From Chryseobacterium taeanense (GTDB lineage: Bacteria > Bacteroidota > Bacteroidia > Flavobacteriales > Weeksellaceae), in contig NZ_FNDW01000012.1 of the NCBI RefSeq assembly GCF_900099685.1, forward strand, positions 1-64,000: a stretch of 64,000 nt of DNA. Direction: 5' to 3'. Below the pieces are notes generated by a model. The model was not told where the DNA came from. It worked only from the letters and a program-made list of their open reading frames with translations, and did not search any database. This document shows, piece by piece, positions 32,722-41,537 of this stretch (the stretch's first letter is position 1; every line of letters starts with the position of its first letter). A program made the position numbers and the translations under genes.

Positions 32722-34299
32722 TTAATGCATGGCTTCACTAAGATCTATTTTCTGTTTACTTTTTCTTTCTTTAATGAAGAGAATAAACGGAATACACACC
32801 AGGAAGATTACCCCGAGATAGAGGAATACATCCATATAAGAAAGCACTGTTGCCTGTTTCGTGACCGAAAGGTCGAGCATTTTGTAGGCAGCATTCATAG
32901 CGGCATCGGGAGTCATTCCTTTTGCCATGAAGCTTCCTTTTAAAGCCTGAAGTCGCTGCTGGACGGCAAAATCTGTTTCATCAAGATGCGAGATCAGATT
33001 CAGTCTGTATTTCTGTCCGGCATTGGCAATAAAAGTTGTTATCGCTGCAATCCCGAATGAACCTCCGAGCTGTCTCATCATTCCGGTGAAGGCTGCTCCC
33101 TGACCAATTTCCTGACCTTTCAAAGTACTTAAGGATAATGAGGTAATTGGGATGAATAAGAGCCCCAGCCCTGCACCTCTTACAATCAGCATCCAGAAAA
33201 AGGCATCTTTACTGGTATCCGGTGTCAGGATTTTATAACCCCAAAAGCTGTAGATAAAGAAGAGAAATAGCCCAAGTGAAACAAGGATCTGTTGTTTGGC
33301 ACCAGCTGATAATAGTCTGCCGATGATCGGCATCATAAACGCTGTGGTGAGTGCTGCCGGAATCATAAGTGCTCCCGACTGCAGGGCCGTCCATCCCAAA
33401 ATACTCTGTGTATAAAGCGGAACAATAAAGGTAGAGCCATATAATCCGAATCCGAGTACAAATGACATGATGGTTCCGATCCTCAGGTTACCGTTTTTGA
33501 GTACCCGCAGTTCTACAATAGGATATTTAAAGGTAAGTTCTCTCCAAAGGAAGAGGATGAATCCCAGTACGGCCGAAACGGTGAAGGTAACGATCATTCC
33601 GCTGGCAAACCAGTCTTCTTCATGCCCTCTTTCCAGGATAAACTGTAAAGAACCTACGGTTATGGCCAGCAGGGCAATCCCAATCCAGTCGACATCAGAA
33701 GCTTTTCTTTTTTCGGCATATTTGGGACTTCGTACAAACTGAAGGGTCATCAACGTTGCCGCAATCCCGATAGGAATATTAATGTAAAAAATATACGGCC
33801 AGCTGAAATTATCTACGATATATCCTCCTAATGGCGGCCCTAAGGTAGGCCCGATAATTACTCCCAAACCATAAATGGCCTGTGCCATACTTCTTTTTTC
33901 GATAGGATAAGATTCGGTAATGATGGTCTGTGAAGTTACCAGCAATGCACCTCCGCCGATTCCCTGCATCAGTCTGAAGAATACCAGTTCCCAGATATTG
34001 GTGGCATTTCCGCAGAGAAATGAGAATACGGTAAATATAATGATGGATGCCGCAAAGTAATTTCTACGCCCAAACTGCTGGGAAAGCCAGCTTGTCATCG
34101 GAACAATGATTACGTTCCCGATGGCATATGCCGTAATGACCCATCCCACCTCTGAAAGTGTAGCTCCCAAGTTCCCCTTCATCTCGTTGAGGGCAACATT
34201 TACAATCGTGGAATCCACAATTTCAAGCAAAGCACAAAGAATCGCTGTAATCGTGATGATTACTCTTCGGGCTCCATATTCTACTAATGAATCTTGCAT
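32722..34299 (-). CDS. DHA2-family MFS efflux permease (EmrB-like)
   Basis: A 525-aa, 14-helix major facilitator of the DHA2 drug:H+ family. Motif D1-like VGWVITAYAIGNVIIVPMTS is in helix 2, motif A-like QQFGRRNY follows, and motif C YGLGVIIGPTLGPPLGG lies in helix 5. With HlyD and TolC-like partners it would pump compounds across both membranes. It is the last gene of the TetR-TolC-HlyD-MFS operon but is separated from hlyD by 422 bp. Confidence 0.94.
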   Translation of the reverse strand: MQDSLVEYGARRVIITITAILCALLEIVDSTIVNVALNEMKGNLGATLSEVGWVITAYAIGNVIIVPMTSWLSQQFGRRNYFAASIIIFTVFSFLCGNATNIWELVFFRLMQGIGGGALLVTSQTIITESYPIEKRSMAQAIYGLGVIIGPTLGPPLGGYIVDNFSWPYIFYINIPIGIAATLMTLQFVRSPKYAEKRKASDVDWIGIALLAITVGSLQFILERGHEEDWFASGMIVTFTVSAVLGFILFLWRELTFKYPIVELRVLKNGNLRIGTIMSFVLGFGLYGSTFIVPLYTQSILGWTALQSGALMIPAALTTAFMMPIIGRLLSAGAKQQILVSLGLFLFFIYSFWGYKILTPDTSKDAFFWMLIVRGAGLGLLFIPITSLSLSTLKGQEIGQGAAFTGMMRQLGGSFGIAAITTFIANAGQKYRLNLISHLDETDFAVQQRLQALKGSFMAKGMTPDAAMNAAYKMLDLSVTKQATVLSYMDVFLYLGVIFLVCIPFILFIKERKSKQKIDLSEAMH

Positions 34300-34721
34300 T
34301 TTTGTTTTAATAGGTATTAAAAATTAAGAGATTATGAGATCCAGAAATTTAGAAATCTGAACAAGCATTTTTACGAACTAACTTTATTCTTTGATGATTA
34401 ATTTTAAATAGTATCGGCTATAGAACATGTTGAAATGTTTTAACCTTATTTAAATAATTTCTGAATCTCTAAAATCTTAATTTAAAAAAGTGAATTGTCA
34501 ATGGTCAATCTTCATTGTCGCCAGTTTTACTACTTCATTCCGACATTCTGTTATTGATCTTCATCCGCAGAACGGCTCTTCTTCATATCATCCGGTATCT
34601 CTTCATTTCCACACTTCATCGGATTTCTTCCGCAACCGTCATCATCTTCATGGTCAATCTCCTCTTCATTATTCTACTTCATGACCGACTGCTTCTGCAT
34701 CACTGACAATTCTCTTATATT
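34300..34721. other. Long gap inside the efflux operon with a CTTCAT-rich segment
   Basis: No gene is supported. Nine copies of CTTCAT lie at 34510, 34533, 34559, 34581, 34601, 34614, 34646, 34664 and 34677; the operon mRNA therefore carries nine ATGAAG. Their spacings (13-32 bp) are not multiples of three, so this is not a coding repeat. GTGAATTGTCAAT at 34490-34502 repeats the core of the element at 20115. Confidence 0.6.
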
Positions 34722-35825
34722 TTATTTCAATGAAACTTCTGCTTTCACGTTCATTCCTGTTCTCAGTCTTTTTGCTATATCTTTATCCAGATTTACAAAA
34801 TCGATTTTTACAGGAAGTCTCTGTACGACTTTTACGAAGTTACCACTCGCATTGTCCGGAGGCAGAATAGAGAATGTAGCACCGGTCGCAGGGGAAAAAG
34901 AGCTCACTACGCCCTCAAATTCTCTGTCCGGGAAAGCATCGATTTCGATTTTTACTTTTTGTCCTTCTACCATTTTGTCAACCTGTGTTTCCTTAAAGTT
35001 AGCCACTACCCATTTCTGGTCGTTTTTCACCAAAGCAAATAGTTGAGATCCGGCTTGTAAATATTGTCCTGCCTGAATGGGAACTTTTCCTACATATCCG
35101 TCTTCAGGAGCTGTGATTACGGTATAAGAAAGGTTTAATCTTGCATTTTCCACATCTACTTCTCTCTGTTTAGCGACAGAACCTGCCACGCTGATCTGCT
35201 GCGAGCTGGCAGCCGTTTGAGAAGATGCGATATTGGTCTGCTGAGCAATCTGATTTCTTTGGTCGATTAAAACCTGTAATTGCTTATCGGCAGTTTGTTT
35301 TGCTGCTAAAGCCTGCTCGTATTGCTGTTCAGTAATGGAATGATCTTTTACCAGATTGGCGTATCTTTTAAGATCCTGTGTTGTCTTCCATACGTTTACT
35401 TTTGCGGCTTCGATCTGTGCATTCGCAGTTGTTACTGCTGCTTCGGATGAGCCTATGTTTTTGGAGGTTGCCGTTGTGGTTGCCTGTGCATTGGAAATAT
35501 TGCTTTTTGCTGTTGCCAAAGCTGCTTCTGCTTGCTCAAGAGCCATTTTCTGATCTCTGTTGTCAAGAATTACCAGCGTATCACCTTTTTTTACGAACTG
35601 GTTGTCTTTTACTTTTACTTCAGTTACATATCCTGAAATTTTTGAAATAACCGGAGACATATTGGAAGCGATCTGTGCATCGTCTGTTTCTTCATGTACC
35701 TGTCCGTAAGAATAGGTTCTGTATCCGTAGATTCCTCCGCCGATCAAAACAACCGCTAAAATAATAGGGAAAACTAAACTTTTTTTCTTTTTAGTTTCGG
35801 TTACTGGTGTAGTATTATTTTCCAT
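34722..35825 (-). CDS. HlyD/EmrA-family membrane fusion protein
   Basis: A 367-aa periplasmic adaptor. One N-terminal membrane helix (LVFPIILAVVLIGGGIYGYR), then the biotinyl-lipoyl half-domain ISGYVTEVKVKDNQFVKKGD, a long Ala/Gln-rich coiled-coil hairpin (about 90-215) and the second lipoyl half APEDGYVGKVPIQAGQYLQA. It links the DHA2 permease to the TolC-like outer-membrane channel. It follows TolC by 18 bp in the operon. Confidence 0.94.
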   Translation of the reverse strand: MENNTTPVTETKKKKSLVFPIILAVVLIGGGIYGYRTYSYGQVHEETDDAQIASNMSPVISKISGYVTEVKVKDNQFVKKGDTLVILDNRDQKMALEQAEAALATAKSNISNAQATTTATSKNIGSSEAAVTTANAQIEAAKVNVWKTTQDLKRYANLVKDHSITEQQYEQALAAKQTADKQLQVLIDQRNQIAQQTNIASSQTAASSQQISVAGSVAKQREVDVENARLNLSYTVITAPEDGYVGKVPIQAGQYLQAGSQLFALVKNDQKWVVANFKETQVDKMVEGQKVKIEIDAFPDREFEGVVSSFSPATGATFSILPPDNASGNFVKVVQRLPVKIDFVNLDKDIAKRLRTGMNVKAEVSLK

Positions 35826-35843
35826 TTCGGTATCGTTCTTAAT

Positions 35844-37157
35844 TTATTTAGTTGTTAAAGTTCCTGTAGTTTGTAATAGTTTTCTGTAAGCCAGTGCCGC
35901 ATCTGCTTTTGCATTGATGACTCCTACATTGGCTGAGATCTGTGCTGCATCAGCATCAAGAAGTTCTGTCATTGTGGCAAGGCCGTTATCGTATTTATTT
36001 TTTGTAATTCTGTAATTTTCGTTGGCCTGCTCTGCAGATTTTTCGAAAACAGCAATTCTTTTTCTGGAGTAATCGGTGTTCTGATATTCTCTGTTTACAT
36101 CCAGCTTGATATTGTCATTTAATAATTCATTGGTTGCTTCCAACTGCATTTCTCTTGCTTTCGACTGTTTCAGAGAAGAGTTTTCTTTCCAGAGGTTTGA
36201 TAAATTATAGGAAATTCCGACTCCGACATTTACTGCATTATAAAGAGTTAAAAACTTTGGAATATCCGCTGCTACATATCCACCGGTAAAGGCTATTGAA
36301 GGAAGGTTTTCTGCTTTTGCCGCTTTTGTTCCCAGCGCTGCAGCAAGTCTCTGCTTGTCTAAAGCCTGAAGATCTTTACGGTTTTCTTTTGCGGTATTGA
36401 TGTAATAATCAACGGATTTTACATCATTACCTTCTTCAATATAGTTCTGATCGACATCGATTTCTGTGGTTTCGGGAAGGCCTAGCAGCAAATCCATATT
36501 GATGTTGGCAATATTGTAGTTGTTTTTGGCTTCCAATAATTGCAGTTCGATATTTGAGGTCTGAAGATTCGCTTTTAATCTGTCGTTTCTTGCGATGATA
36601 CCGTTGTTTTCCATTTTAAGGAATGTTTCATCTCTTTTTTGGGAAGCAGTAAGGTTTTCTTCTAATACCTTAATGGACTGATTGGCTTTAAACAAATTAT
36701 TGTAAGCCTGTGCAACGTTGTACGCAATGGCTACTTTATCGTTTTCAGTGCTTAGTTTTGATGCTTCCACCAAATATTTTGCCGATTCGATTCCATATTT
36801 TATTCTTCCTCCGCTGTAGATGGGAACGCTGAGGTTTGCAGATCCGTAGGCAACCTGATGAACTACAGGACCTCCATCTCCTGAAACTCCCGGAAGCTTG
36901 ATATTGATATTCGGCTTGATAGGAAGATACATATAACTTCCGGAAACTTTAAGCTCGGGCAGCTGTTTGTTTTTTGCTTCCAGAAGATCAGCTGTAGCTT
37001 CCTCGATTTTGGCAGCATCAATCTTCAGATTTTTGCTATTGAGGATACCCAATTGCACCGCTTCGTCAAGAGTAAGGGTTCTTTTCTCCTGAGCATTTGC
37101 ATTTGTAATTCCTACGAATAGTGCCAGTGCAATGACTGAGTTATTTATTTTCTTCAT
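35844..37157 (-). CDS. TolC-family outer-membrane efflux channel
   Basis: A 437-aa protein with a Sec signal (VIALALFVGITNANAQEK) and two homologous TolC/OEP repeats of helix-strand-helix; the first is LTLDEAVQLGILNSKNLKID and the second carries YNLSNLWKENSSLKQSKARE and TKNKYDNGLATMTELLDADA. It forms a trimer through the outer membrane and periplasm. Its start overlaps the TetR gene by 17 bp, so translation is coupled. Confidence 0.94.
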   Translation of the reverse strand: MKKINNSVIALALFVGITNANAQEKRTLTLDEAVQLGILNSKNLKIDAAKIEEATADLLEAKNKQLPELKVSGSYMYLPIKPNINIKLPGVSGDGGPVVHQVAYGSANLSVPIYSGGRIKYGIESAKYLVEASKLSTENDKVAIAYNVAQAYNNLFKANQSIKVLEENLTASQKRDETFLKMENNGIIARNDRLKANLQTSNIELQLLEAKNNYNIANINMDLLLGLPETTEIDVDQNYIEEGNDVKSVDYYINTAKENRKDLQALDKQRLAAALGTKAAKAENLPSIAFTGGYVAADIPKFLTLYNAVNVGVGISYNLSNLWKENSSLKQSKAREMQLEATNELLNDNIKLDVNREYQNTDYSRKRIAVFEKSAEQANENYRITKNKYDNGLATMTELLDADAAQISANVGVINAKADAALAYRKLLQTTGTLTTK

Positions 37158-37767
37158 AACCTAAAAGGTCTTTTAATAAGTATTTTATATGTGTATTAAG
37201 CTCTGTGTAATAGATATGGTCAAAAACTTCTTCATCATCGGTATTGTTGAGGAATTCTTTGTACATCTCTTTGGCGTTGGATGCGTAAAATAAAGTTCCG
37301 CTCACCGTAGAATGCAGAAGATAAATGGGTGGATTTTTGGTAAAAATCCCTTTTTTCAAACCGCTTTCCAATATTTTTGAATACATGGAGATAAAACCTA
37401 TTTTTGTTTGTTTCAGAAAATCTACAATGTGAGGATTCTGTGTGTGAAGCTGCTCTCTTTGCATGATTCTGTAGAAACATTTATGGTGCCTTACTCTGCC
37501 GGCAAACTGATCTACTATTTTCTCTATTTTTTGCCAGTCATTAATATCTGTTCTTTCCAGAATATCTTTTGAGAAAAACTGTCCTTCATTCATTCTGTAT
37601 TCTACCAGCTTTTCATACAGTTTTTCTTTTGACCCGAAATAATAAGAGATCATCGAAATGTTTACATTGGCTGCTTTGGCGATTTCGCGTGTCGATGTTC
37701 CTTCGAAACCTTTTTCAGCAAAAAGCTTCTCCGCAGCAAAGAGTATATTTTCTTCTTTTGAAATCAT
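37141..37767 (-). CDS. TetR-family repressor of the efflux operon
   Basis: A 208-aa TetR/AcrR-type regulator. Helix-turn-helix: LFAEKGFEGTSTREIAKAAN, then VNISMISYYFGSKEKLYEKL. The C-terminal ligand domain is divergent. It is the first gene of the operon and overlaps the TolC start, which is a common self-regulating arrangement. A palindromic operator over a consensus promoter is visible upstream. Confidence 0.94.
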   Translation of the reverse strand: MISKEENILFAAEKLFAEKGFEGTSTREIAKAANVNISMISYYFGSKEKLYEKLVEYRMNEGQFFSKDILERTDINDWQKIEKIVDQFAGRVRHHKCFYRIMQREQLHTQNPHIVDFLKQTKIGFISMYSKILESGLKKGIFTKNPPIYLLHSTVSGTLFYASNAKEMYKEFLNNTDDEEVFDHIYYTELNTHIKYLLKDLLGYEENK

Positions 37768-37790
37768 TTTATTCTCGTTTTTTGCGGGGA

Positions 37791-37830
37791 CAAATTTACA
37801 ACAGATTTTTCACAAATCAAACGATTGATT
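37791..37830 (-). promoter_or_regulatory. Promoter and operator of the TetR-efflux operon
   Basis: Read on the minus strand: TTTG (37821-37818), a 19-bp spacer, then TAAATTTG (37798-37791). This is the full Bacteroidota consensus. The inverted repeat AATCAA-ACGA-TTGATT (37815-37830) covers the -33 box, so TetR binding there would block transcription. The start codon is at 37767. Confidence 0.7.
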
Positions 37831-37891
37831 GATTTTTAATTTAAAATTAATTTATTTTTAATATTGGTTAATTTTAATTCTTTGAATTTGT

Positions 37892-37899
37892 TATATTTG
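37892..37899 (+). promoter_or_regulatory. -7 promoter element for the small secreted protein
   Basis: TATATTTG, an exact TAnnTTTG box, 22 bp before the ATG at 37922. No good -33 TTTG is seen at the expected spacing. Confidence 0.5.
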
Positions 37900-37921
37900 A
37901 AGCGTAAAAAATAAAATCAAC

Positions 37922-38146
37922 ATGAAAAAATTTATTTCAGTTTTAGCTTTATTAAGTGTGTTTACCTTGAATTTTGCACAGGAAAAAGAAGGCTACTGTT
38001 CCGGAAAAGACAAAAAAAACTGCTCTACAAGTGAAAAAAAGGCCTGTGCCGAAAAACACCACAAAGGATGCGAGAAAAATAAGTCGACTGCTCAAAATAA
38101 TGTGAAAACAAAAGACAGTAAAGCAAAAAAGACAAAGAAAGCCTAA
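37922..38146 (+). CDS. Small secreted Cys/His/Lys-rich protein, 74 aa
   Basis: Signal peptide MKKFISVLALLSVFTLNFAQ, then a short mature region with spaced cysteines and histidines (YCSGKDKKNCS, KKACAEKHHKGCEK) and a very basic tail (KTKDSKAKKTKKA). The Cys/His pattern would suit metal binding or disulfides in the periplasm. It diverges from the TetR gene. No family is recognised. Confidence 0.75.
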   Translation: MKKFISVLALLSVFTLNFAQEKEGYCSGKDKKNCSTSEKKACAEKHHKGCEKNKSTAQNNVKTKDSKAKKTKKA

Positions 38147-38171
38147 ATTTAAAAATTAGGAAAGCTATAGA

Positions 38172-38202
38172 AACTCCGGCATTATTAACCGGAGTTTTTT
38201 AT
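38172..38202. terminator. Bidirectional terminator
   Basis: AACTCCGG (38172-38179) pairs with CCGGAGTT (38189-38196), followed by a T run, between the small secreted protein and the convergent holB gene. Confidence 0.8.
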
Positions 38203-39317
38203 GTATTCTTATGAATATACCTGGATAATTTTATTCCCAGATCGGTCCAAACGATTTTAGGATTTCCATTTCGGGTTAAATGCAAATCGGCCGTATTGAT
38301 TTCTTCCAGAATACTTTCGATATTAGCTCCGCTGATGAATTTTGAGAATCCAAGCCAATTGAAACCATTCACATCAATTTTTTTGTAAACCAGATTTTCC
38401 GACTGATAATTCTGCAGAAGAGCCAATCTGAAAATTTCAGAACAGTAATTTAAAAAATTCTTCTGCTTCTCACGGTTCCATCCTGCAATTTCTCTTGCCC
38501 AGAAAATAATACTTTTGAGAAATTCCGGTTTTTTCTTTACCATAAAGGCATCCCGAACCCACTGAACAAAAAGTTTTTCAAACTCGTCATTTTTACTACC
38601 GGACTGAAGAAGTTTTACAGCATCGTTAAGGTCTCCCTGCGACTGGTGAATCACCTCTCCTATTTTATCATCAGGAACGTCGAAATTGTTTTTAAGATAA
38701 ACTTCCAGATCTTCATCATTAATTCTCGGAACTTCAACAATCTGGGTTCTCGAAAGAATGGTCGGCAAAATATCATTTGTACTTTCTGCAGTAAGGATAA
38801 TGATTGTTTTCGCAGGAGGCTCCTCAAGAAACTTTAGAAATTTGTTGGCTGCGGCCACATTCATTTTATCTGCACGCCATACGATCAGGATCTTAGTTCC
38901 TCCTTCAAAACTTTTTAACGAAAATTTCTGATTTTGATCATCGATTTCATCTGCCGAAATAAAGAGCTGTTTGTTTTCAGATTCCAGAAAAGCCGTCCAG
39001 TCATCATAGCTTGAATAAGGAAAGTTGATAATCATTTCCCTGAATTCTTCAAACTTATTTTTGCTTAAAGAATTTCTGTTGTCGGTAAAAACCGGAAAAC
39101 TGAAATGAAGATCAAGATGATTCAGGTGTTCTACCTTTGAAGCGGCATGTTCGTTTTCTCTGCTTAAAATTTCTTTTGCATAAGCCAAAACCATTGGCAA
39201 CGTTCCATACCCTTCTTTTCCTACGAAAAGCTGTGCGTGGCTCACCCTGTTTTCGATGATACTTTCTTTCAGAAGTTTCTTCAGATTTTCCTGTCCGGCT
39301 ATGTTCTCCCAATTCAT
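38199..39317 (-). CDS. holB: DNA polymerase III subunit delta'
   Basis: A 372-aa clamp-loader AAA+ subunit. It begins NWENIAGQENLKKLLKESI, and NRVSHAQLFVGKEGYGTLPM marks the degenerate nucleotide-binding loop, as expected for delta', which does not hydrolyse ATP. The sensor-1 region EEPPAKTIIILTAES and SRTQIVEVPR are conserved. It loads the sliding clamp in DNA replication. The zinc-finger Cys residues of proteobacterial delta' are absent, which is common in Bacteroidota. Confidence 0.92.
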   Translation of the reverse strand: MNWENIAGQENLKKLLKESIIENRVSHAQLFVGKEGYGTLPMVLAYAKEILSRENEHAASKVEHLNHLDLHFSFPVFTDNRNSLSKNKFEEFREMIINFPYSSYDDWTAFLESENKQLFISADEIDDQNQKFSLKSFEGGTKILIVWRADKMNVAAANKFLKFLEEPPAKTIIILTAESTNDILPTILSRTQIVEVPRINDEDLEVYLKNNFDVPDDKIGEVIHQSQGDLNDAVKLLQSGSKNDEFEKLFVQWVRDAFMVKKKPEFLKSIIFWAREIAGWNREKQKNFLNYCSEIFRLALLQNYQSENLVYKKIDVNGFNWLGFSKFISGANIESILEEINTADLHLTRNGNPKIVWTDLGIKLSRYIHKNT

Positions 39318-39499
39318 GGCTCAAAGATAAAGAATTTTTGGAACGCATGATTTGTGAACCATGAATTTTACTTTACAAATAAATTGTGAATTATGTACCT
39401 TTTCTTGTTTTCAGATACAATATTTTTCACAATTATTTCTTAGAAAACAATTTTATATTCTATAATTTAATAAATTTGGAAAAACCAAATGATGTAAAA

Positions 39500-40516
39500 A
39501 TGCCTAAAAAAGGAGTTTCAGCAATATCCGGAAATACATCTCCCGTTGTTGGAGAAAAGAACACTTATCACGTCTCGGACTGGTATCCCGACACCCCATC
39601 TTCAGAGAGAAATTTGAAATCCGTAACCTGGGAGCTTTTCAGGAAAAGAAGTGACGGAAAATTCACTACTAGCAACGTCAGGAAAAAAGGAGACAGCAGC
39701 TTCACTTTTGGAGAAGCGTCTTTAGGACATACCTACAGACTAGAAGGTTATCTTTATGCGCCGGAAGGCCACGGGATCATCATCACTCCAAAACCAAACA
39801 AAATTTCGCAAATAAGTAAGGTAGAGCTTTATTATATTGATGATACTAAAGGAAATTCTTTCAGCTTTATGGAAAGACTGAGAGCCAAAGCTTATTGCAT
39901 AAATATGTTTAACAAAGAGGTCGTGTTTACGCTTTGGGAAGACGATGCCAAAGGAGCAGGACATAATGCAGGAAATACTTCCATAGAAATTCAAAAAGCG
40001 AAAATAGATAAAAATGGTGTTGCGGTTGCAGAATTTATGCTAACTAAAGCATTGATGCAAAAGGCGATGAAGGGTGAAGTTAATACCGAAAAGCTTGAGT
40101 TTTATGTAACCGTCGAATATTACAAGCATAATAAACACGCAACACAGAATGTAGAAGTTGAAAATCCGTATGCGCAATATTACAAACCTAAACCTTATCA
40201 GCCACCTGTAATATCCAAAGCCAAAGGCTCGCCCGCAGAACAGAAACCGGCAAGCCAAAAGGAAGAAAAGGGAATTATAGATACTGCTATCGATAAGATG
40301 AAAGAGCTTTGGGATTGGGGAGAAAGCAAGGGAACTTCTACAAAAGAAAAATCGCCGACAATATTAAAGCCTGAAGGGAGAAGTCCTGTGAGTGTGGGTG
40401 AATTGAAAAAGGAAGAGAGGAAAGAGGAAGAGAAATTAATAATATTTCCCTTGCTAGTTAAACCAGAAAATGACACAGGTAATAAATGGGGGGAAATCCA
40501 GAAATTGGACGGCTAA
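39500..40516 (+). CDS. N-terminal part of a frameshifted M23-domain effector-like protein
   Basis: The ATG at 39500 fits (MPKKGVSAISGNTSPVVG); an upstream in-frame start at 39386 adds an unlikely Phe/Asn-rich leader. This part is 338 aa, beta-rich and without a signal peptide: VTWELFRKRSDGK, then VVFTLWEDDAKGAGHNAGN and LEFYVTVEYYKHNKHA, then a Pro/Lys/Glu linker. It ends at TAA 40514 because of a shift at the G6 run (40488-40493). With one G removed it reads straight into the M23 domain of the next entry. Such N-terminal domains precede toxin domains in secreted Bacteroidota proteins. Confidence 0.8.
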   Translation: MPKKGVSAISGNTSPVVGEKNTYHVSDWYPDTPSSERNLKSVTWELFRKRSDGKFTTSNVRKKGDSSFTFGEASLGHTYRLEGYLYAPEGHGIIITPKPNKISQISKVELYYIDDTKGNSFSFMERLRAKAYCINMFNKEVVFTLWEDDAKGAGHNAGNTSIEIQKAKIDKNGVAVAEFMLTKALMQKAMKGEVNTEKLEFYVTVEYYKHNKHATQNVEVENPYAQYYKPKPYQPPVISKAKGSPAEQKPASQKEEKGIIDTAIDKMKELWDWGESKGTSTKEKSPTILKPEGRSPVSVGELKKEERKEEEKLIIFPLLVKPENDTGNKWGEIQKLDG

Positions 40517-41537
40517 ACAAGGCTCAAATATGACAACCTTTAACTCAAACAGAGATAAAGGAAAAAGAAAACATGCAGCACGAGATTTATATACAAAGCC
40601 TTATGAGACAATCGTTGCTATTGCAGATGGAGTTGTTTTAGAAGTGAAATCTTTTTATTGCAAAACTCATCAAATTACTGTAAGACACACATTAAAAGAT
40701 GGAAGAGATTTTATAATTAGATATGGGGAATTGGATCCCAAAAGTATTAAGGTAAAAGAGAATGATAAAGTAACTCAAAAAATGGAATTAGGAAAAACAG
40801 GAAAACTGCTTAAATATATTCCAAGAACTAAAGAATATATTCCATTGATGAAAATAGAAGGAGAAACGATATTTATGATACATTTTGAACATTTCATGGG
40901 TTCTCTTGGCTTTGATATTAAAAAAAATCCACTCTCAAATGGAAATAAACCATACAATAGACGACCGGATCTAATAGATTCTTTAGCAATTTTGCAAGAA
41001 GGTTATAATAATTCTTTTGGAATTAAACCAATATCAAATGACAGCAGAGAAGAAGGATTTACAGAACATCATGCCAGAAAAGCTTTACTTTACATTTATA
41101 ATAAATATGGTAGAGATATCGCAGTTATTGTAGAAAAAATGTATAGATTGGAAACTACTCATTTCACCTCAGAACAATATAGAAATTGTGGAACTGGAGG
41201 TATGGAAGTCCATGGCCCACCACCTTATTATGGATGGGATCCAACAACATTTAATAAACATTCAGAATATACTCCAATTGGAACTTGGAGTCACATGGAA
41301 GGAAAAGGGTTAAGCAGGCAAGGAGGAAATGCACAGGAAAAAAGCAAGCCAAAAATGTTTGTAAAATTACCATCTGTTTTGGCAGGGATGGAGTATAAAG
41401 CAGAATACATACAAAGATATAACGGAAATTATGCAAGATGGTATAATGCAAATGAAACCAGTGCACAAGAAAAATACAGAGAAAGTCTAAAGGGAATTAA
41501 GTCAAAAATAGTTGATGATTTTAAAGATGAAAAATAA
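40470..41537 (+). CDS. M23-like peptidase domain plus C-terminal domain of the frameshifted protein
   Basis: 355 aa are open from 40470, but the biological start is probably in the preceding frame. A lysostaphin-type M23 domain is visible: HAARDLY (HxxxD zinc motif), IVAIADGVVLEVKSFYCKTH, ITVRHTLKDGRDF, and the HFEH region (MIHFEHF) near the second zinc site. A C-terminal domain follows (ARKALLYIYNKYGRDIAVIV; RLETTHFTSEQYRNCGTGGM), possibly lysozyme-like with Glu in RLETTHF. Likely cuts peptidoglycan. It overlaps the lipoprotein gene by 11 bp. Confidence 0.8.
   Translation: MTQVINGGKSRNWTAKQGSNMTTFNSNRDKGKRKHAARDLYTKPYETIVAIADGVVLEVKSFYCKTHQITVRHTLKDGRDFIIRYGELDPKSIKVKENDKVTQKMELGKTGKLLKYIPRTKEYIPLMKIEGETIFMIHFEHFMGSLGFDIKKNPLSNGNKPYNRRPDLIDSLAILQEGYNNSFGIKPISNDSREEGFTEHHARKALLYIYNKYGRDIAVIVEKMYRLETTHFTSEQYRNCGTGGMEVHGPPPYYGWDPTTFNKHSEYTPIGTWSHMEGKGLSRQGGNAQEKSKPKMFVKLPSVLAGMEYKAEYIQRYNGNYARWYNANETSAQEKYRESLKGIKSKIVDDFKDEK
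40488..40493 (+). other. G6 homopolymer at the frameshift junction
   Basis: Six G residues end the overlap of the two frames. Reading TGG GGG GAA leads to a stop at 40514; removing one G gives TGG GGG AAA TCC and continues through the M23 domain. This could be a real phase-variable tract, a +1 programmed shift, a natural mutation or a sequencing error. Confidence 0.8.

Noticed and set aside
34490..34706. Plus-strand ORFs of about 60 aa in the efflux operon gap
   Set aside because: His/Ser-rich, antisense to the operon, overlapping in different frames and explained by the CTTCAT repeats.
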